Shown here: positions 6,675-13,550 of the stretch, piece after piece
Layout of the letters: each line of letters opens with the position of its first letter
How positions within the stretch are numbered: position 1 is the first letter of the stretch
Assembly (NCBI GenBank): GCA_002438565.1
Contig: DJPN01000037.1
Location: 1-15,837 of the forward strand
Direction of reading: 5' to 3'
DNA length: 15,837 nucleotides
From: Alphaproteobacteria bacterium UBA6411
GTDB taxonomy: Bacteria > Pseudomonadota > Alphaproteobacteria > CAAGCB01 > CAG-977
The notes under the pieces: generated by a model
Told to the model about the DNA's origin: nothing
Seen by the model: the letters and a program-made list of their open reading frames with translations, nothing else
Database searches by the model: none
Program-made: the position numbers and the translations under genes

Positions 6675-8767
6675 TTCGGCTGATTTTAACGGTTGCGCTT
6701 TTGCTTTGTTCCGAAACGGCGCGTGCGGTTGACGACGAAAAACCCGTGGATTTTTCCGCAGACGAATTGACGTACAACCGTGAACTGAACTTGGTTACCG
6801 CGCGCGGCAACGTTACTTTTGTGCAGGACGGATCGACCATGAAGGCGGATCACGTCAATTTCAGCCCTGCCGACAATGTCGTCATCGCGTCGGGAAATGT
6901 TGAAATTTATACGCCGGACGGAGGACTGGTGCAGGCGAATTATGCCCGTCTGTCGGGTGAAATGAAGGAAGGCGTCATCCGCAAAATCCGTTACACCCTG
7001 TCGGATAAGTCCGTGCTGACGGCGGAAAAGGCCGAACATATTCAAGGCAATTTCACGCAGTTTGAAGAAGTTGCGTATTCTTCGTGCGATTTTTGTCGGG
7101 ACGGCAGCCGTTTTTGGGAAGTCAAGGCGGAAAAAATGACGCACGACAAAACGGCGCATGACATGACGGCGCACAATGCCACGATGACGGTCAAAGACGT
7201 GCCGCTGCTGTATGTGCCGTATTTCACGTATCCCGATCCGACGGTCAAGCGGCGTTCCGGTTTCTTGATGCCGTCAATCAAATCCAACCGCGCCATGGGG
7301 ATTGGTGCGATTATTCCGTATTATTGGGAAATATCCCCTTATACAGATTTTGTGTTTTCCCCGTGGGTGGCGGCGAACGGGATTTTGACGGCCGGCGAAT
7401 TGCGGCATAATTTTTCGCAGGGCAAAATGCAGCTGAGCGGATCGTTTATCGAAGACCGCTATAACGTCAAAGGGGACTTGGACTGGAACATCAACGATAT
7501 TTGGCGGTTCCGCACGAACGTTGATTACGCGTCCGACGACACCTATCTGCGCCGGTACGATTTAAGGGACGATTACACGCCGTGGCTGACGTCTTCCGCG
7601 GGGGTTGAAGCGCTGACGTCCGACACTTATTTTTATCTGGGCGGCGCGTATTACCGCAACATGCGCGCGAATATCAACGACGACACCATACCGCGCGTTT
7701 TTCCGCTGATGACTTTTGCCGAAAACGTGGAAACGGGATTCGGCGGGTACTGGAGCTTGGGGGCGTCTTCGGCCGTTTTAAAGCGGAAAGTCGGCGATGA
7801 CAGTTCACGTCTGTCTTTCGAGGGCGGCTATCATTTGCCGGGGATTTCCGATTGGGGCGCGGTTTACGATTTTGATGCAACGGCCGTTTTCAACGCCTAT
7901 AAAATCAGCGACTACACCTATCGGGTTGACGGGCGGAAAAAAACGTTCGACGGGGACGTCGCGTCTTTCCATCCGCAGGCGTCGCTGAAAGTGTCGTATC
8001 CGTTTGTCCGTGTGGGTGAAAACATTACGCAGGTTTTGGAACCGATTGTCATGGGGGTTGTCGCGCCGAATTCGGAAACGTCCGAAAAAATCCCCAATGA
8101 AGACAGCAACGATTTGGATTTTGACGACACAAACCTGTTCAGTGAAAACCGTTTTGTCGGCTATGACCGCTACGAAGCGGGATCGCGCGTCAATTACGGC
8201 GTCCAATGGAGCGCGTACGGCAAAAGCGACGGGCGGGTTTCCGTTTTAATCGGGCAAAGCTACCGTTTTTCGGACAGGGACGCTCTGCCGTTCGATTCGG
8301 GGTTGAGCGAAAAACCGTCGGACATTGTCGGCAGAATCATGCTCTATCCCAACAATTTCATCGGTTTAAGCTATTCTTTCCGCGCGGACAGAAGGAACTT
8401 GGATTTCAACAGAAGCAATCTGTCTTTGAACGTCGGGAACGCTTTATTGCGGGCGGAAGTGTCGTATATGAACTTGAAAAACCGCAAATCCTCCTTGTCC
8501 GATTACGATTCGCGCGAAGAAATCACCTATACGCTGACATCGAATCTGACGCGTTATTGGCGGGTCAAGTTCTATCAGCGCGTCAACCTGTCCGAAGGAA
8601 ACGGAAACGGCATTTTGGAAACCAGCGGCTTTGTGCGGTATGAGGACGAATGTTTCGCTTTTGAAACAGGATTGCAAAAGGAATACACGCACGACCGCGA
8701 TTACGAAAACGGTATATCGTTCAAGCTGGGATTGGAATTCAAGCCGTTCGGCGCGTTTAATTTGTAA
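6671..8767 (+). CDS. lptD: LPS-assembly outer-membrane protein LptD
   Basis: 698 residues. A signal peptide (MIRLILTVALLLCSETARA) precedes an N-terminal OstA/LptA-like jellyroll (about residues 25-130). The C-terminal beta-barrel (about 200-698) would insert LPS in the outer leaflet with LptE. The conserved stretch LLYVPYFTYPDPTVKRRSGF, just before the barrel, is diagnostic. The chain ends in Phe-Asn-Leu, with aromatic residues alternating in the last strands. Cysteines of the mature protein are C139 and C142 (a CxxC pair) and C661, unlike the two long-range disulfides of E. coli LptD. The ATG overlaps the lptF stop, and surA follows after 9 nt. Length is typical for an alphaproteobacterial LptD. 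Confidence 0.94.
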   Translation: MIRLILTVALLLCSETARAVDDEKPVDFSADELTYNRELNLVTARGNVTFVQDGSTMKADHVNFSPADNVVIASGNVEIYTPDGGLVQANYARLSGEMKEGVIRKIRYTLSDKSVLTAEKAEHIQGNFTQFEEVAYSSCDFCRDGSRFWEVKAEKMTHDKTAHDMTAHNATMTVKDVPLLYVPYFTYPDPTVKRRSGFLMPSIKSNRAMGIGAIIPYYWEISPYTDFVFSPWVAANGILTAGELRHNFSQGKMQLSGSFIEDRYNVKGDLDWNINDIWRFRTNVDYASDDTYLRRYDLRDDYTPWLTSSAGVEALTSDTYFYLGGAYYRNMRANINDDTIPRVFPLMTFAENVETGFGGYWSLGASSAVLKRKVGDDSSRLSFEGGYHLPGISDWGAVYDFDATAVFNAYKISDYTYRVDGRKKTFDGDVASFHPQASLKVSYPFVRVGENITQVLEPIVMGVVAPNSETSEKIPNEDSNDLDFDDTNLFSENRFVGYDRYEAGSRVNYGVQWSAYGKSDGRVSVLIGQSYRFSDRDALPFDSGLSEKPSDIVGRIMLYPNNFIGLSYSFRADRRNLDFNRSNLSLNVGNALLRAEVSYMNLKNRKSSLSDYDSREEITYTLTSNLTRYWRVKFYQRVNLSEGNGNGILETSGFVRYEDECFAFETGLQKEYTHDRDYENGISFKLGLEFKPFGAFNL

Positions 8768-8776
8768 GGACAGGAC

Positions 8777-9982
8777 ATGCGGTTGATTTTGGTCGGACTT
8801 TTGTTGTTGCTGGGCACTGCGGCGCACGCTCAAACCCGAATTTTGGCGCAAGTCAACGACGATATCATTTCCGAACGCGACTTTGACCGGCGTTTGGCAT
8901 TGCTGCATATCACCAACAATGTTGACGTTGATGACGGCGACGTTCAAAAACGGCTGCTGAATCTGCTGATTGACGAAAAATTGAAACGGCAGGAAGCCGC
9001 GCGGGTCGGTGTTGCCGTTTCAAAAGCCGAAGTCAAACAGGCTTTGAAGGAAGCTTTGCGCGAAAACGGACTGGACTTTGACACGGTGCAAAAGAAAATG
9101 GCGGTCAAAGGATTGTCGGCCGATGTGCTGGAACAGCAGGTTGAAAGCGATTTGCTGTTTGTCCGCGCGATTCGCAAAACGGCAGGGCGGCAAAGCGAAC
9201 CGACGGAAGCGGAAATTGAAGAAAAGCTTGCCGAATTGACGGCTCAAACCAAGGAAAAACAGTATTTGCTGTCCGAAATCAAGTTGCCCGTTAAAACGGA
9301 AGCGGACGACGCTGCCGTGTACGGGCAGGCCATGCGGCTGATTATGCAAATGCGCGACGGGGCGGGTTTTGAAGATTTGGCGAAAAAAAACTCTCAATCG
9401 GCATCGGCGGGGCAGGGCGGCTTTATCGGCTGGGTTTCCGAATCCGCTTTGGATGAGCCTGTGCGCGAAGAACTGTCGCTGTTGCAGGCGGGACAGCTGA
9501 GCTCCCCCGTCCGCGTCAAGGGCGCTTACTTGATTTTGGCCTTGCGCGCCGTGCGCGACCCCGAACGGATGAAAGAACAGGAAGCCGTGCGGCTGGTTCA
9601 GCTGTTTTTGCCCGACAACTTTTCCAAACGGACGGAGGCTTTGCGCGAATTGCCGTTGGTAAAAGGAAATTGTTCCCGTTTCAAAGCGCTGAGCGAACGG
9701 CTGAACACAACGCCGCGCGTTGAATTGGGAGCCGTGCCTGTGGCGGATTTGCCGCCTGCGATTGCTAACGCCGTGCGGGAAACAAAATTGCAGTTTCCGA
9801 CCGTGCCGATAAAAATCGACGGAGGGGAATTGATTTTAATGCCGTGCGCTTTTGAAAAACTGTCGCCTTTGCCGTCGAAAGAGGCGATTAAAGCCCGGTT
9901 GGAAAGCCATGCGCTGGAAGCCGCCGCCGCCCGCCGTATGCGGGAACTGCGCCGCGAAGCGATTACGGAGATTCGCCCATGA
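8777..9982 (+). CDS. surA: Periplasmic SurA-like chaperone / peptidyl-prolyl isomerase
   Basis: 401-residue SurA homologue that should escort outer-membrane proteins, including LptD, through the periplasm. A clear signal peptide ends at about residue 18 (GTAAHA, then Q). The N-terminal helical chaperone domain (about 20-150) begins with I-L-A-Q-V-N-D-D-I-I-S-E-R-D, typical of SurA. One parvulin (rotamase) domain spans about 160-258, with the Gly-rich strand A-G-Q-G-G-F-I-G-W-V. The tail, to about residue 400, is helical and packs with the N-domain in known structures. Only one parvulin domain is seen, while E. coli SurA has two; single-domain versions are common in alphaproteobacteria. An AGGACAGG ribosome site precedes the ATG. 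The stop overlaps the rsmA start by 4 nt. Confidence 0.9.
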   Translation: MRLILVGLLLLLGTAAHAQTRILAQVNDDIISERDFDRRLALLHITNNVDVDDGDVQKRLLNLLIDEKLKRQEAARVGVAVSKAEVKQALKEALRENGLDFDTVQKKMAVKGLSADVLEQQVESDLLFVRAIRKTAGRQSEPTEAEIEEKLAELTAQTKEKQYLLSEIKLPVKTEADDAAVYGQAMRLIMQMRDGAGFEDLAKKNSQSASAGQGGFIGWVSESALDEPVREELSLLQAGQLSSPVRVKGAYLILALRAVRDPERMKEQEAVRLVQLFLPDNFSKRTEALRELPLVKGNCSRFKALSERLNTTPRVELGAVPVADLPPAIANAVRETKLQFPTVPIKIDGGELILMPCAFEKLSPLPSKEAIKARLESHALEAAAARRMRELRREAITEIRP

Positions 9983-10812
9983 TTTTGCCGTCTTTGAAAG
10001 AAGTCATTGCGCAAAACGGTTTGTTCGCCAAAAAAACGCTGGGGCAGAATTTTATTCTGGATACCAATCTGCTGGACAAGATTGTCCGTTCCGCAAAAGC
10101 CCGCAATGCAGACGCTTTTGAAAACGGGACGGTCATCGAAGTCGGTCCCGGTCCAGGCGGGTTGACGCGCGCGATTTTGGAAAACGGCGCAAAGCGGCTG
10201 ACCGTCATTGAAAAAGACGAACGCTGCATGCCGATTTTGGAACAAATCCAAGCGGCTTATCCCGACCGCATGACAGTGATGAACACGGATGCGCTGACGG
10301 TTGACGCGGCGGCGCTGGGCAATGCCCCGCGTGTCGTCATATCGAATTTGCCCTATAATGTCGGCACTTTATTGTTGACGGGGTGGCTGAAGCGCGCGGG
10401 CGATTTTGCGGGCTTTACGCTGATGTTTCAAAAGGAAGTCGCCGAACGGCTGGTTGCTTCCCCCAAATCGTCCGATTACGGCCGGTTGTCGATATTGACG
10501 CAATGGCTGTGCGAAGCGCAGATTCTGTTCACCGTTCCGCCGTCGTGCTTTACGCCGCCGCCGAAAGTTACTTCGGCAATCGTGTATCTGAAGCCGCGGG
10601 AAAAACCGCTTGCCTCCGCGCGGTTGGATTTGTTGGAAAAAATAACGGCGGCGGCTTTCAATCAGCGGCGCAAAATGTTAAGGTCGTCTTTGAAGTGTTT
10701 GGGCGACGCGCAAGCGTTGTGCGATGCCGCAAACGTTCCGTCAACCGCCCGTGCGGAAGAGCTTTCCGTCGAATCGTTCTGCGCAATGGCAACCGCTTTG
10801 GAGAATATGTAA
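9979..10812 (+). CDS. rsmA: 16S rRNA adenine dimethyltransferase RsmA (KsgA)
   Basis: 277-residue S-adenosylmethionine-dependent methyltransferase that dimethylates two adjacent adenines in the 3'-terminal hairpin of 16S rRNA. The family start KKTLGQNFILD is at 18-28, the SAM-binding motif EVGPGPGGLT is at 54-63, and the catalytic NLPY is at 123-126, followed by the expected F-Q-K-E-V-A-E-R segment. The C-terminal domain contains FNQRRKMLRSSLK, another family hallmark. Its ATG overlaps the surA stop, and its TAA abuts the yggT ATG. In many proteobacteria pdxA sits between surA and rsmA; here it does not. Confidence 0.96.
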   Translation: MILPSLKEVIAQNGLFAKKTLGQNFILDTNLLDKIVRSAKARNADAFENGTVIEVGPGPGGLTRAILENGAKRLTVIEKDERCMPILEQIQAAYPDRMTVMNTDALTVDAAALGNAPRVVISNLPYNVGTLLLTGWLKRAGDFAGFTLMFQKEVAERLVASPKSSDYGRLSILTQWLCEAQILFTVPPSCFTPPPKVTSAIVYLKPREKPLASARLDLLEKITAAAFNQRRKMLRSSLKCLGDAQALCDAANVPSTARAEELSVESFCAMATALENM

Positions 10813-11130
10813 ATGGCTGTTTTGCAACAATTTTTGCTTTCGTTAATTCCCGTTGTGGTTATCGCGTTCGATTTGTATATCAAAGTGGTGTTCGCCGCGA
10901 TTGTTTTAAGCTGGCTGGAAGCGTTCGGCATTATCAACTCTTATAACAAAATCGTGCGTGTGATTTCAGATGTGATTCATTCTTTGACGGATTGGTATTT
11001 CGGATTTTTCCGTCGCTTTATCCCGCCCGCCGGCATGGTGGACGTGTCGTCTTTGCTGGCGTTGCTTGTGTTGTATTTTGCGGCGGGGTTCATTCCGCGG
11101 ATGTTGTATGTCCTTGTCCAATCCCTGTAA
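10813..11130 (+). CDS. YggT family integral membrane protein
   Basis: 105-residue inner-membrane protein. Two long hydrophobic segments (about residues 7-38 and 76-103) flank a more polar central part with aromatic and Arg residues (Y-F-G-F-F-R-R-F-I-P-P). The P-P-A-G-M-V-D-V-S-S-L-L-A-L segment is the YggT signature. One YggT unit is present, whereas E. coli YggT has two. The family has been linked to osmotic tolerance and to cell or chloroplast division factors, but its molecular role is not settled. The ATG follows the rsmA stop directly, and the DUF167 gene starts 23 nt before this one stops. Confidence 0.88.
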   Translation: MAVLQQFLLSLIPVVVIAFDLYIKVVFAAIVLSWLEAFGIINSYNKIVRVISDVIHSLTDWYFGFFRRFIPPAGMVDVSSLLALLVLYFAAGFIPRMLYVLVQSL

Positions 11131-11431
11131 GTTTTTTGCCGCGGCCGACGGCGGCGTCAAGCTGTTCGTCCGCCTGTCCCCGAAAGCCAAACGGGAGGGC
11201 GTTGAAGGTGTTTACACCGATCCCGACGGTTCGGAGCGGCTGAAAATCGCGGTCAACGCGCCGCCCGTCGACGGCAAAGCGAACGAAGCTTTGATTAAAA
11301 CGCTTGCCAAACAGCTGAAAGTCGCCAAAAGTTCAATCACTTTGATTGCGGGGGCGGCGGACAGGGCAAAAACGCTGCTGATAGAAGGCGATGCCGAAAC
11401 CATTGCCGAAAAATTGAAGGAGTTGCCATGA
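11108..11431 (+). CDS. DUF167 (YggU) family protein
   Basis: 107 residues when started at 11108. A longer reading from 11066 would add 14 residues encoded inside yggT, but the family pattern begins near residue 6. The domain covers most of the chain: V-R-L-S-P-K-A-K-R-E-G-V-E-G near the start, then L-K-I-A-V-N-A-P-P-V-D-G-K-A-N-E-A-L, the family hallmark, and a final helix. It is a small cytosolic alpha/beta protein; structures exist for the family but its function is not known. It overlaps yggT by 23 nt and folD by 4 nt. The yggT-DUF167-folD order recurs in alphaproteobacteria. Confidence 0.88.
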   Translation: MSLSNPCKFFAAADGGVKLFVRLSPKAKREGVEGVYTDPDGSERLKIAVNAPPVDGKANEALIKTLAKQLKVAKSSITLIAGAADRAKTLLIEGDAETIAEKLKELP

Positions 11432-12267
11432 CTTTATTGCTGAACGGGTTTGAATTGGCAAAACAATGCCGTGCGGAACTGGCGGAACGGGTTAAAACCA
11501 TGCCGCGCGCGCCGAAGCTTGCCGTTATTTTGGTCGGCGACAATCCCGCTTCGGCGATTTATGTCCGCAACAAAGAAAAAGCCGCCGCCGAAGTCGGCAT
11601 TGAATCGCTGGTTTACCGCATTGAGCAAACAACGCAGGGCGAACTGATTGCGCTAATCGAACAGCTGAATGCGGATGATTCCGTTGACGGGATTTTGGTA
11701 CAGATGCCTTTGCCCGCGCCGCTGAACGAACGCGAAATTCTGCAAGCCATCGACCCCGCAAAAGACGTGGACGGCTTTCATCCGCTGAATTTGGGCAAGC
11801 TGCTTATCGGCGAACCCGCGCCCGTCGCCTGCACGCCTAAAGGCTGCATGAAGCTGATTCGACTGGCGAAACAGGATTTGACGGGACTTCACGCCGTCGT
11901 CATCGGGCGGTCGGTCATTGTGGGCAAACCGATGGCGCAGCTGTTGCTGAACGCGAACTGCACCGTTACGACGGCACATTCCAAGACGCGGGACTTGCCC
12001 GCTTTGTGCCGTACCGCCGATATTGTCGTCGCGGCAATCGGCAAACCCAAAACCGTCAAAGCCGACTGGATTAAAAACGGCGCAATCGTTATCGATGTGG
12101 GCATTAACAGGCTGGAGGACGGCAAACTGTGCGGAGATGTCGACTTTGACGCATGTTTCGATAAATGCGCCGCCATAACCCCCGTTCCGAAAGGCGTCGG
12201 CCCCATGACAATCGCCATGCTGTTGGAAAACACGGTCGACGCGGCGGAAAGAAAGAACAACGGTTAA
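11428..12267 (+). CDS. folD: Bifunctional methylenetetrahydrofolate dehydrogenase / cyclohydrolase
   Basis: 279-residue cytosolic enzyme that converts 5,10-methylene-THF to 10-formyl-THF in two steps with NADP+. The catalytic Y45-x3-K49 lies in S-A-I-Y-V-R-N-K-E-K. Further family motifs are GILVQMPLP, DVDGFHPLNLG, the Rossmann segment VVIGRSVIVGKPMAQLLL and the C-terminal TPVPKGVGPMTIAMLLENT. Length is normal. It is the last gene of the lptF-folD operon. Its TAA (12265-12267) overlaps the TAA of the convergent regulator gene by 2 of 3 bases, and no terminator hairpin is visible between the two. Confidence 0.97.
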   Translation: MTLLLNGFELAKQCRAELAERVKTMPRAPKLAVILVGDNPASAIYVRNKEKAAAEVGIESLVYRIEQTTQGELIALIEQLNADDSVDGILVQMPLPAPLNEREILQAIDPAKDVDGFHPLNLGKLLIGEPAPVACTPKGCMKLIRLAKQDLTGLHAVVIGRSVIVGKPMAQLLLNANCTVTTAHSKTRDLPALCRTADIVVAAIGKPKTVKADWIKNGAIVIDVGINRLEDGKLCGDVDFDACFDKCAAITPVPKGVGPMTIAMLLENTVDAAERKNNG

Positions 12268-12893
12268 GCGTTTCCGCCGAATTTGCGGTGAATACACTTG
12301 ATAATCGTTTTGTGAATTCCGTTTGTAATTTCGTAAAATACGAACCGCCCCTCTTTGCGGGCTTTGACAAAGCTTTCATCGCGCAGGCGTTTGAGGTATT
12401 GCGACACTTTCATTTGTTCAATGCCCGTGCCGTTTACGATGTCGGACACGCAGCTTTCCCCGAACAAAGTCAAGTATTCCAAAATGCGGATTTTGTCGAT
12501 ATGGGCGAACAGCTTGATGTGATTGGCGGTCATCGTCAGAAAATCGACGGGCAGAGGGGCTTTGCACCCGTCCGCCAAATAGGCGAAGTTGTCCGTCATA
12601 TAGCCGAACAATTTTCGCAGACAAACAAAAACGCTGGCTGGATATTCGCCGCTTAGCCCGTAATAGACAAAGATTCCTTTGCGCTGTGTTTTCACCAAAT
12701 CGGCGTCGCGCATTTTCTTCAGATTTTGGGAAACCGTGATTTGGTCTTCGCCCAATCCTTTGGTAATCGCCGACACCGACGACCAGCCGTTGATGTCCAA
12801 ATATTCCAAAATACGCAGACGCAAAGGATGTCCGATGTACCCGATTCCCTTTGCCGCCGCCTGCATGGTTTCAAAATCCAGCTGTTTTTCCAT
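12264..12893 (-). CDS. Tandem winged-helix ArsR-type transcriptional regulator
   Basis: 209 residues, about twice the usual ArsR length. Two winged-helix domains lie in one chain, at about 25-81 and 134-190. They are plainly homologous: both read R-I-L-E-Y-L early, have V-S-Q-x-L-K-x-x-R-D recognition helices, and end in a G-x-F-V-x-Y wing; by eye 27 of 57 aligned positions are identical. Such proteins usually repress a neighbouring operon and release DNA on binding a metal or on thiol modification. Cysteines are C91, C110, C148 and C200; there is no classic ELCVCDL metal box. The gene is divergent from the CxxC membrane-protein cassette, with AT-rich inverted repeats between, so it is the likely regulator of that cassette and of itself. 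The effector is unknown. Its end overlaps convergent folD. Confidence 0.88.
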   Translation of the reverse strand: MEKQLDFETMQAAAKGIGYIGHPLRLRILEYLDINGWSSVSAITKGLGEDQITVSQNLKKMRDADLVKTQRKGIFVYYGLSGEYPASVFVCLRKLFGYMTDNFAYLADGCKAPLPVDFLTMTANHIKLFAHIDKIRILEYLTLFGESCVSDIVNGTGIEQMKVSQYLKRLRDESFVKARKEGRFVFYEITNGIHKTIIKCIHRKFGGNA

Positions 12894-12918
12894 CGCTTTT
12901 CACCCCTGCAACACATTG

Positions 12919-12941
12919 TTTTTTCAATATATATGAAAAAA
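12919..12941. promoter_or_regulatory. 23-bp inverted repeat, candidate operator
   Basis: TTTTTTCA (12919-12926) and TGAAAAAA (12934-12941) are perfect inverted copies around a 7-nt alternating ATATATA core. The element sits 26 nt upstream of the regulator start, in the divergent intergenic region. On the minus strand its core can supply a TATATT -10 box for the regulator, so binding there would give autoregulation. ArsR-family proteins commonly bind AT-rich dyads, but binding here is inferred. Confidence 0.5.
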
Positions 12942-12965
12942 TCTATCTTTGCACGCCTTTTTCAG

Positions 12966-12995
12966 TTGACAGATTTAATATATAGTGAATAACAT
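12966..12995 (+). promoter_or_regulatory. Promoter of the CxxC / glutaredoxin cassette with overlapping AT-rich element
   Basis: TTGACA (12966-12971) is a perfect -35 box. An 18-nt spacer leads to TAACAT (12990-12995), a 4/6 match to -10; ATAACA with 17 nt is the alternative. A second, looser dyad overlies this region: AATATATA-GTGAATAAC-A-TATATAT, roughly 12977-13000. A repressor bound there would cover the -10. The gene's ribosome site AGAGG lies 5 nt before the ATG at 13032. Confidence 0.55.
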
Positions 12996-13031
12996 ATATA
13001 TCAGAAACAATACATATAAAAAGAGGCAACT

Positions 13032-13532
13032 ATGAAAAAACTGTTTGTTTTGGGTTTGACGCTGTTTCCCGTAAAAGCGTTTGCAAATCCCGCCTGCGCC
13101 GTATGCACGGTTGCCATCGGGGCGTCGTTGGAAATCGCGCGCAAGCTGGGCGTTCCCGATTCCGTTGTCGGACTGTGGGCGGGCGCGCTGCTGGCTTTGC
13201 TGGGCTATTGGACGATTTTGTTTTTCGACAAGAAAAACTGGCGCTTCAAAGGGCGCGATTTTCTGCTGATTTCGCTGTCCGTCGCGACAATCGGCTTTAT
13301 CTATGCGGGGCAGACGCCTTATGTGCCGAAAGTCATCGGGTATGTCTTTTATACGGATGCGATTTTGTTTTCGGCGGTCGTCGGCGCGCTTGTCTATGTG
13401 CTGTCGCAAAAGCTTTATCAAATTTTGAAAGACCGCAACGGCGGACACGCGCATTTCCCGTTTGAAAAGGTCGTTCTGCCGCTGGTGATGCTGTTCGCGG
13501 GCAGTGTGTACTACTCTTATTTTCCCTTGTAA
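13032..13532 (+). CDS. Four-span membrane protein with exported CxxC motif
   Basis: 166 residues. The first 18 form a signal peptide or signal anchor (MKKLFVLGLTLFPVKAFA). Right after it comes P-A-C-A-V-C with C22 and C25, so the CxxC pair should face the periplasm. Hydrophobic spans follow at about 44-65, 77-93, 106-125 and 147-163. Conserved-looking polar features are W49, the aromatic Y59-W60-T61 and D66-K-K-N-W-R-F-K after the first span, and H139-x-H141 in the last loop. I recall similar uncharacterised CxxC membrane proteins in candidate-phyla genomes, but no named family is assigned. It is the first gene of the cassette, 18 nt before the next. A thiol or metal role is inferred from the cysteines and from the glutaredoxin-like neighbour. 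Confidence 0.8.
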   Translation: MKKLFVLGLTLFPVKAFANPACAVCTVAIGASLEIARKLGVPDSVVGLWAGALLALLGYWTILFFDKKNWRFKGRDFLLISLSVATIGFIYAGQTPYVPKVIGYVFYTDAILFSAVVGALVYVLSQKLYQILKDRNGGHAHFPFEKVVLPLVMLFAGSVYYSYFPL

Positions 13533-13550
13533 CATGAAAGGATTAACACC

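Noticed and set aside
9598..10251. 217-codon minus-strand ORF across the surA/rsmA junction
   Set aside because: It is antisense to two well-supported genes and has no recognisable domain; long antisense frames are common at this codon bias.
11653..12297. 214-codon minus-strand ORF opposite folD
   Set aside because: It is entirely antisense to folD, whose motifs are complete, and has no coherent motif of its own.
12264..12893. Regulator as a BigR/SmtB-type metal or sulfide sensor
   Set aside because: The AT-rich operators recall BigR, but no ELCVCDL box or recognisable Cys pair placement was found, so no effector was assigned.
13032..13532. CxxC membrane protein as a VKOR, DsbB or CcdA homologue
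   Set aside because: The cysteines sit at the mature N-terminus and not in the positions of those families; no second essential Cys pair is present.
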